Part shown: positions 58,702 through 64,000 of the stretch, piece by piece
How positions within the stretch are numbered: position 1 is the stretch's first letter
How the letters are laid out: each line of letters opens with the position of its first letter
Assembly: GCA_028690035.1 (NCBI GenBank)
Contig: JAQVCA010000002.1
Coordinates: 124,001-188,000, forward strand
Direction of reading: 5' to 3'
DNA length: 64,000 nucleotides
Origin: Comamonas sp.
Lineage (GTDB): Bacteria > Pseudomonadota > Gammaproteobacteria > Burkholderiales > Burkholderiaceae_C
The notes under the pieces: model-generated
Database searches by the model: none
The model's input: only the letters and a program-made list of their open reading frames with translations
What the model was told of the DNA's origin: nothing
Translations under genes and position numbers: made by a program

Positions 58702-59343
58702 ATGAAGCCATTGCCTTCGGACCGCCCCATCATCACCTCCGCCCCAGAGGCGGCGCCCCACACGCTGCCCGAAGACAGCGCCGCCATTGCCACCGGGGTG
58801 CTGCTGACGGCACTGGGCGTGGCCCTGTTCCAGCAAGCCGGACTGCTCACCGGCGGCATCACGGGCTTGGCGTTTGTGCTGCATTACGCCAGCGGCGTGA
58901 ATCTGGGGCTGTGGCTGTTTGTGCTCAATTTGCCGTTTTACTGGCTGGCGCTGCGCAAGCTGGGCAGGGCCTTCACCATCAAGACGTTTTGTGCTGTGGG
59001 CCTGCTGTCGCTGCTCACCGAACTGCAAGGGCACTGGTTTGCCTTCAGCCACCTGCATCCCGCGTATGCCGCCATCACCGCCGGGGTGCTGGTGGGCGTA
59101 GGGATGCTGATTTTGTTTCGCCACCGCTGCAGCCTGGGCGGTATTGGCGTGGCCGCCCTCTACCTGCAAGAGCGCTACGGCTGGCGCGCCGGGCGGGTGC
59201 AAATGGCCGTGGACTGCCTGATCCTGATCAGCGCCTTTGTGCTGCTGGATCTGGAGCGTGCCCTGTGGTCGGTGCTGGCGGCGGTGGTGCTCAACCAAGT
59301 GCTCTCGATGAACCACCGCCCGGGGCGCTACGTGGTGGTGTGA
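58702..59343 (+). CDS. YitT-family membrane protein
   Basis: Encodes 213 residues with about five hydrophobic segments. The first, TGVLLTALGVALFQQAGLLT, leads into GGITGLAFVLHYASG, characteristic of the YitT/DUF161 family; later RHRCSLGGIGVAALYLQERYG matches the second repeat of that motif. The function of the family is not established. It starts 30 bp after xth. Confidence 0.85.
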   Translation: MKPLPSDRPIITSAPEAAPHTLPEDSAAIATGVLLTALGVALFQQAGLLTGGITGLAFVLHYASGVNLGLWLFVLNLPFYWLALRKLGRAFTIKTFCAVGLLSLLTELQGHWFAFSHLHPAYAAITAGVLVGVGMLILFRHRCSLGGIGVAALYLQERYGWRAGRVQMAVDCLILISAFVLLDLERALWSVLAAVVLNQVLSMNHRPGRYVVV

Positions 59344-59438
59344 ACAGGCGCGCGCTGTGCCCACCGGGGGAACTTTGCCCGCGCCGCGTACACCATCGCC
59401 CACCGTGGCCCGCCCACTTTGACGACGAGAATCTGCCC

Positions 59439-59981
59439 ATGTCCCCTGCTGCTTCCCACACCCCCGCGCATGCCACCCCCAACCGCCGCTTGGCCATGCT
59501 GCGCCTGTCGGCCCTGGCGGGGGCCTGTGCCCTGCCCGCTGTCTGGGCCACCAGCCCCACGCCCCCAGCGGCCCCGACCACCACGGTGGAAGTCGAGGTC
59601 TGGAAAGACCCACAATGCGGCTGCTGCCAGGACTGGATCGACCACATGCAGGCCAACGGCTTTCGCGTCACGGCGCACAACACCGGCAACGCCGCCGTGC
59701 GCGCCCAGCTGGGCTTGCCCCAGGAGCTGGGCTCCTGCCACACGGCCCTGGTGGGGGGCTACCTGCTGGAAGGGCATGTCCCCGCCAGCGATGTGCGCAA
59801 ACTGCTGGCCGAAAAGCCCCGCGCACTGGGCCTGACCGTACCGGGCATGCCGGTAGGCAGTCCAGGGATGGACGGCGCCGTGTACGCCGGACGCAAAGAT
59901 CACTACGACGTGCTGCTGGTGAGTAAAAATCTGCTGGGCGGTGGCGTCAGCACCCGTGTCTTTACCAGCTACCGTGGTTAA
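59439..59981 (+). CDS. DUF411 periplasmic metal-binding protein
   Basis: Encodes 180 residues. A signal region (RRLAMLRLSALAGACALPAVWA) precedes VEVWKDPQCGCCQDWIDHMQ, the Cys-x-Cys-Cys motif of DUF411 proteins, and a second conserved part GSCHTALVGGYLLEGHVPA. Members are often next to copper-resistance genes and are presumed copper-binding; no such genes are next to it here. The ATG at 59439 is chosen because the longer frame upstream lies across the YitT gene. Confidence 0.88.
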   Translation: MSPAASHTPAHATPNRRLAMLRLSALAGACALPAVWATSPTPPAAPTTTVEVEVWKDPQCGCCQDWIDHMQANGFRVTAHNTGNAAVRAQLGLPQELGSCHTALVGGYLLEGHVPASDVRKLLAEKPRALGLTVPGMPVGSPGMDGAVYAGRKDHYDVLLVSKNLLGGGVSTRVFTSYRG

Positions 59982-59982
59982 A

Positions 59983-60052
59983 TAGCGGCAAAAAAATTTA
60001 TGTAAAAACGGCTGAAAACGCTTATCCAGCAAGCGCAAGCAGCTATTTTTTT
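59983..60052 (-). repeat. Dispersed ATAGCTGCT element after the DUF411 gene
   Basis: The minus strand reads AATAGCTGCTTGCGCTTGCT, then GGATAAGCGTTTTCAGCC and GTTTTTAC. It begins at the DUF411 stop; a short left match (AAATAGCGGC) at 59983 may be the remnant of an inverted partner. Confidence 0.75.
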
Positions 60053-60070
60053 ATACAACACCCCACAACC

Positions 60071-61081
60071 ATGCCCCAAGACCTTCTGGCCCACAGCGGA
60101 CACATCGCCCAAGTGCAGGGCCTGCTGGTGGGGCACCACACCCTCAGCACACGCCCCACGGGCTGCACCGTGGTGCTGTGCCCGCAAGGCGCCACCGCCG
60201 GGGTGGATGTGCGTGGCGCCGCCCCGGGCACGCGCGAAACCGACCTGCTGCACCCCAGCCACCTGGTGCAGCAGGTACACGGCATCACACTGGCAGGTGG
60301 CAGTGCCTGGGGGCTGGATGCGGCCAGCGGCGCAGCGCGCTGGCTGGAAGAACAAGGCGCTGGCCTGGATGTGGGCGTGGCGCGCATCCCCCTGGTGCCT
60401 GCCGCGGTGCTGTTTGATTTGGGCCTGGGCGATGCCCGGGTGCGCCCCGATGCCGCAGCAGGCTACGCCGCCTGCCAAGCCGCCAGCACGCAGCGCCCCG
60501 CCGAGGGCAGCGTCGGTGCTGGCGCTGGGGCACTGGTGGGCAAAATTTTTGGGCCAGAGCGCGCCATGAAGGGCGGTATGGGCACGGCCAGCTTCACGGT
60601 GGATGGGGTCACGGTGGGGGCGATCATCGCCTGCAATGCCGTGGGCGATGTGTACCACCCGCGCACGGGCGCCTTACTGGCAGGTTGCCGCACCGACGAT
60701 GGCCGGCAGCCGCTGGGCGCGCGCGATGCGCTGCTGGGCGGCATGGCAGCGCGCCCCTTGCTGGCGGGCAGCAACACCACCATTGGCGTGATCGCCACCG
60801 ATATGGCACTGACCAAAGCCCAGGCCCAGCGCCTGGCCACCGTGGGGCACGATGGTCTGGCACGCAGCATCAACCCCGTACACACCATGAGCGATGGCGA
60901 CACCTTGTTTGCCCTGGGCACCGGCCAAGCCCCCAAAGCGCTGGATTTAATGACCCTCTTCACCCTGGCCGCCGAAGCCGTGGCCATTGCCACCGCCCGC
61001 GCCGTGCTGCTGGCCCGCGCCTTGCCCGTGGCGGGCCAAACCCCGGCCCCCAGTTGGGCCGATATGCCACCATGTCTATAA
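60071..61081 (+). CDS. P1-family (S58) peptidase, DmpA-like
   Basis: Encodes 336 residues. The family comprises self-cleaving aminopeptidases and related enzymes. Visible features: VQGLLVGHHTLSTRPTGCTV at the start, ITLAGGSAWGLDAASGAARW, VGAGAGALVGKIFG, and GSNTTIGVIATDMALTKAQA, where self-cleavage is expected before the nucleophile in NTT. It probably acts on small peptides or amides; the physiological substrate is unknown. Its 3' end overlaps the next gene by 10 bp. Confidence 0.88.
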   Translation: MPQDLLAHSGHIAQVQGLLVGHHTLSTRPTGCTVVLCPQGATAGVDVRGAAPGTRETDLLHPSHLVQQVHGITLAGGSAWGLDAASGAARWLEEQGAGLDVGVARIPLVPAAVLFDLGLGDARVRPDAAAGYAACQAASTQRPAEGSVGAGAGALVGKIFGPERAMKGGMGTASFTVDGVTVGAIIACNAVGDVYHPRTGALLAGCRTDDGRQPLGARDALLGGMAARPLLAGSNTTIGVIATDMALTKAQAQRLATVGHDGLARSINPVHTMSDGDTLFALGTGQAPKALDLMTLFTLAAEAVAIATARAVLLARALPVAGQTPAPSWADMPPCL

Positions 61082-61521
61082 AACCCGACTCCACCCCCAG
61101 CACCGGCGTGCGCCTGGACAAATGGCTCTGGGCGGCCCGCTTTTTTAAAACCCGCAGCTTGGCGGCCGAAGAAATCCACAAAGGCCGGGTCAGCATCAAT
61201 GGCAGCACCGCCAAGGCCGCCCGCGAGGTGCGCGTGGGCGACACCATTGCCCTGCGCCAGGGCAATATGCCCAAAACCGTGGTTGTGCGGGGCATCTCGG
61301 GGACGCGCGGGCCTGCCGCTGTGGCCCAACTGCTCTACTACGAAACAGAAGAAAGCCAGCAACAGCGCCTGCAACTGACCGTGCAGCGCCGCCTGGCCCC
61401 CGAACCGGCCAACACCATCACCCAGCAGCGCCAAGGCCGCCCCACCAAGCGCCAGCGCCGCGCGCTGGATGGGGTGCGTCAACCCTGGGGCGAGCGCTGG
61501 AGCAGCAGCTTGGACGATTGA
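61072..61521 (+). CDS. hslR: S4-domain RNA-binding protein, Hsp15-like
   Basis: Encodes 149 residues. The S4 RNA-binding domain starts at about residue 13: VRLDKWLWAARFFKTRSLAA, then KGRVSINGSTAKAAREVRVG, as in heat-shock protein 15, which binds stalled 50S subunits carrying nascent chains. A basic C-terminal tail (RQGRPTKRQRRALD) is also typical. It overlaps the peptidase gene, so the two are probably co-transcribed. I see no heat-shock promoter directly upstream. Confidence 0.88.
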   Translation: MSIKPDSTPSTGVRLDKWLWAARFFKTRSLAAEEIHKGRVSINGSTAKAAREVRVGDTIALRQGNMPKTVVVRGISGTRGPAAVAQLLYYETEESQQQRLQLTVQRRLAPEPANTITQQRQGRPTKRQRRALDGVRQPWGERWSSSLDD

Positions 61522-61558
61522 TGGGGGTGCACCCGCTGCGCTGCGATCCCTACGATGC

Positions 61559-62413
61559 CTAATCGACCTGCACCTGGGCACAACAGCCCGCAGGCAGCCC
61601 CAGCCAGCGCTGCGCGGCCCTCTGCAGCGCAGGCAAGCTGCCCGTGGTGAGCAGTTGCATATGCTGGGCAGGGGACAGCGGCGCGCCCTCGTGCTCATCT
61701 GCACGGCCCTGGGGCCAGCCCAGCAAGCGCTGCGTCTGGCGCGCCACGGCATCGCCGGTGTCCACCAGCTGCACATCTGGCCCGAGCAAAGCACGCAGGG
61801 TATCGCGCACAAAAACGTAATGGGTACACCCCAGCACCAGGGTGTCGATCTGGCCATTTTTTAAGCCAAATTGGCCTAAAGCGCTGGTGTAGTGGGCGCA
61901 CAGTGCTCTTATTTTTTCATCTTCCAGCAAGGTGGCTGCAGTGCTGTTTTCGATGGCCGCAGCCAGGCCATCGCAGGCCTGCACATGCCAGTGCGCCCCT
62001 TGGCCAAAGTCGTGCAGCAAGCGGGCAAAGCGCGCGCTGTGCACCGTGCCGCGCGTGGCCATGACACCAATATGGCCGGTGCGGCTCAGTTGCGCAGCCG
62101 GTTTGATGGCAGGCTCTACCCCCACCAGTGGCAGGGAGTGCCAATCCTGGCGCAAACTTTCAGCGGCGGCTGCAGTGGCCGTGTTGCATGCCACCACCAG
62201 CGCAGCAATACCGTAGTGGGTCTGCAAAAAACGGGCAATGGCATGGCTGCGCGCCTGCACAAAAGCCGCTGTTTTTTCACCGTATGGGGAATAGGCGCTG
62301 TCGGCGACATAGACAAAACGCGCCTGGGGCATCGCCCGGCGCAGCGCCTGCAGCACGCTCAAGCCCCCCACGCCGCTGTCGAACACCCCCACCGGGGCCA
62401 TGCTGCTGGGCAT
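61559..62413 (-). CDS. murI: Glutamate racemase
   Basis: Encodes 284 residues. It makes D-glutamate for peptidoglycan. The active-site residues are in place: Asp12-Ser13 in GVFDSGVGGLSV, Cys76 in VVACNTAT, Cys196-His198 in VLGCTHYV. Its 3' end is convergent with hslR, 37 bp apart. A start at residue 5 (MAPVGVFD) is also possible. Confidence 0.95.
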   Translation of the reverse strand: MPSSMAPVGVFDSGVGGLSVLQALRRAMPQARFVYVADSAYSPYGEKTAAFVQARSHAIARFLQTHYGIAALVVACNTATAAAAESLRQDWHSLPLVGVEPAIKPAAQLSRTGHIGVMATRGTVHSARFARLLHDFGQGAHWHVQACDGLAAAIENSTAATLLEDEKIRALCAHYTSALGQFGLKNGQIDTLVLGCTHYVFVRDTLRALLGPDVQLVDTGDAVARQTQRLLGWPQGRADEHEGAPLSPAQHMQLLTTGSLPALQRAAQRWLGLPAGCCAQVQVD

Positions 62414-62458
62414 TGCGCAGAAAAAATCTACAACGTCGGAAGAAGTTGGGTCTGCGGC

Positions 62459-63139
62459 TTAAGGCAGGGCGGCCACGTAAGCGGCCACGGCACGCATGTC
62501 GGCATCCGACATCTGACGCGCGACCATTTCCATCTCAGGGCTGGAGCGCACGCCATCGCGCTTGCGGAAATGCTCGAGCGATGCCTGCACATAGCCCGGG
62601 TGCTGCCCTGCCAGACGCGGCATGTGCGCGGTGCCGCGTCCATCGACACCGTGGCAGGCGACGCACACCTTGGCATAGTAGGCGCGGCCCTGCTCGACCA
62701 GGGCCGGGGGCTGGTTGGGCTGGGGATCGGCAGTTTGTATGGCGTAGTACAGCACCATGCCAGCGGTTTCATCACGGTTCAGCGCCTTGAGCATGCCCTC
62801 CATGAACATGTTGCGCCGCCGTCCGTCGATGTACTTGCGCACCTGCTCGACCAAGTAGTCTGGATTCTGCCCTGCCAGCACAGGCAAATCCGCGCTGCTG
62901 CTGTGCCCCTTGTCGCCATGACAGTTTGCACACACCGCAGCCACCCGCTTGCCCTTGCCCAGCAGTTGTTTTTCCAGCTCTGGGTTAGTGCGTGCTTCTT
63001 GAATACGGTCATGTACCGGGCCAGTGCCCGTCGCTGAGGTGGTCTGCGCCGCCACAACACCGGGTAAGCACAGCGCAAACAGCATGCCACCCAGGGCAAG
63101 CTTGTGTGTGAGGGTATGCAAAGCAGAGTCCAGATTCAT
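62459..63139 (-). CDS. Dihaem cytochrome c (c4-like)
   Basis: Encodes 226 residues from the ATG at 63137-63139. A signal peptide (KLALGGMLFALCLPGVVAAQ) is followed by two cytochrome c domains, with CANCH at 70-74 and CVACH in the second half, and Met ligand candidates in MFMEGMLKAL and SPEMEMVARQM. This is the c4 arrangement of periplasmic electron carriers to terminal oxidases. The earlier in-frame start at 63199 would put the signal peptide far from the N-terminus and is rejected. It lies 45 bp upstream of murI on the same strand. Confidence 0.92.
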   Translation of the reverse strand: MNLDSALHTLTHKLALGGMLFALCLPGVVAAQTTSATGTGPVHDRIQEARTNPELEKQLLGKGKRVAAVCANCHGDKGHSSSADLPVLAGQNPDYLVEQVRKYIDGRRRNMFMEGMLKALNRDETAGMVLYYAIQTADPQPNQPPALVEQGRAYYAKVCVACHGVDGRGTAHMPRLAGQHPGYVQASLEHFRKRDGVRSSPEMEMVARQMSDADMRAVAAYVAALP

Positions 63140-63396
63140 AGCAACGTTTGACAATCCAACAACCTCCCGCATCATAGGGGGTCGCCAAGGCCCACCCAAC
63201 CAAAACCAGAAAAAACGCTAGGGGATGTCCCTGCATCATCGGAAGCAACCACCATGACTATTCTTATTTTTGCAACAATTTATCGCCAAAATATGCGCTT
63301 ATCAAGTTGCGGTAGAGCAGAGACAATGAACTTTGTCGCATCTCAAATGCATCTCAGATGATGCTTTTTGGGCCCATTCACTTTTGGAGATTGATC
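63140..63396. other. Divergent intergenic region, cytochrome c4 and azoreductase
   Basis: 257 bp with an A+T-rich centre (63255-63310). It must hold promoters in both directions. I could not find a convincing -35/-10 pair or a palindrome. TTTTGGAGATTGATC before 63397 contains the GGAG that decides the azoreductase start. Confidence 0.4.
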
Positions 63397-64000
63397 TTGA
63401 AACTGTTGCATATCGACGCTGCCATCACTGGCGAAAATTCTGTGTCCCGTACCCTGACCGCACAGATTGTTGCTGCCTGGAAAACCGCTCACCCCCACAC
63501 CGAAGTGGAATACCTGGATCTGGTCGCCAACGCCCCGGCCCACTTCACCATGGACGCCATGTGCCCACGTACTGGCCAGACCGATGGCTTGACCGCCGCA
63601 CAAGTCGCAGAAAACGCCGTCTCTGAACAGCTGGTGCGCCAGTTCCTGTCTGCGGATGTGGTGGTGATCGGTGCCCCGTTCTACAACTTTGGTATTCCCA
63701 GCCAGCTCAAGGCTTGGATCGATCGCATTGCCCAGCCTGGGCGCACCTTCCAGTACACCGCCAATGGCCCTGAAGGCTTGGCCAAGGGCAAGAAGGTGAT
63801 CGTGGCCTCCACACGCGGCGGTGTGTACTCCACCAGCCCCCAAGGCCAGGCCATGGAACACCAAGAAAGCTACCTGCAGACCGTGCTCGGCTTTTTTGGC
63901 ATCACCGATGTGGAGTTTGTCCGCGCCGAAGGGGTGGCGATGGGCGACGACGCCAAGGCCCAAGCCCTGCAACAGGCACAAGCTGCACTGCAACGCGTCG
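63397..64000 (+). CDS. azoR: FMN-dependent NADH-azoreductase, start only
   Basis: The first 201 residues are inside the window; the gene runs off the end just short of the usual length (about 200-210). It begins with TTG at 63397, with GGAG 8-11 bases upstream; there is no usable ATG near. The translation (M)[20 protein letters not shown] is the flavodoxin-like start with the SxS phosphate loop; [20 protein letters not shown], then [10 protein letters not shown], and [12 protein letters not shown] are diagnostic of AzoR. It reduces azo compounds and quinones with NADH. Confidence 0.92.
   Translation, partial: MKLLHIDAAITGENSVSRTLTAQIVAAWKTAHPHTEVEYLDLVANAPAHFTMDAMCPRTGQTDGLTAAQVAENAVSEQLVRQFLSADVVVIGAPFYNFGIPSQLKAWIDRIAQPGRTFQYTANGPEGLAKGKKVIVASTRGGVYSTSPQGQAMEHQESYLQTVLGFFGITDVEFVRAEGVAMGDDAKAQALQQAQAALQRV

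Overview
The window looks like a chromosome segment of a betaproteobacterium, most likely of the family Comamonadaceae (Burkholderiales). It is GC-rich and densely coded. A short dispersed repeat built around ATAGCTGCT-N-GCGCTT occurs eight times; I associate this repeat type with Acidovorax-like genomes. I cannot name genus or species.

Layout. 1-9481: the 3' end of a type I-F CRISPR-Cas locus (csy1 tail, csy2, csy3, cas6f), a leader, and a very long array of 110 repeats and 109 spacers. 9617-17396 (minus strand): five overlapping or closely spaced genes (SWIM zinc finger, DUF5691-like, MoxR-type AAA+ ATPase, DUF5682-like, von Willebrand A) resembling the E. coli yehLMPQ cluster. 17714-21589: hemH, a YejA-like peptide-binding protein, fabI. 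21736-31041: a complete selenocysteine module, with formate dehydrogenase-N/O alpha subunit (in-frame UGA plus visible SECIS hairpin), beta and gamma subunits, fdhE, selA, selB and tRNA-Sec. 31182-31743: a BrnT/BrnA toxin-antitoxin pair directly behind selC. 31846-38844: mutS, then a TetR regulator with membrane-fusion protein, FtsX-type permease and ABC ATPase, and an unknown protein. 38868-45735: a NitT/TauT-type ABC transporter with a cytochrome c on the minus strand, divergent from an O-acetylhomoserine sulfhydrylase-like gene and a 2-oxoglutarate oxygenase. 46021-48460: TRAP transporter DctQ/DctM without DctP. 48850-57843: a defence-type block with type III Res, a KilA-N protein, Mod, and a RelE-like/SF1-helicase fusion. 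57892-64000: xth, a YitT-like membrane protein, a DUF411 protein, a P1 peptidase, an Hsp15-like RNA-binding protein, murI, a dihaem cytochrome c, and the start of an azoreductase gene that begins with TTG.

The genes work together most clearly in the selenium module: selC, selA and selB supply the apparatus needed to read the UGA of the formate dehydrogenase encoded beside them, and fdhE assists its maturation. The CRISPR array records repeated encounters with related viruses. At least five spacer pairs hit homologous or overlapping protospacers, several differing mainly at third codon positions. The dispersed repeat sits mostly just behind stop codons, supplies or abuts the stop codon of three genes, carries a terminator behind hemH, and lies in frame inside csy3 and mod.
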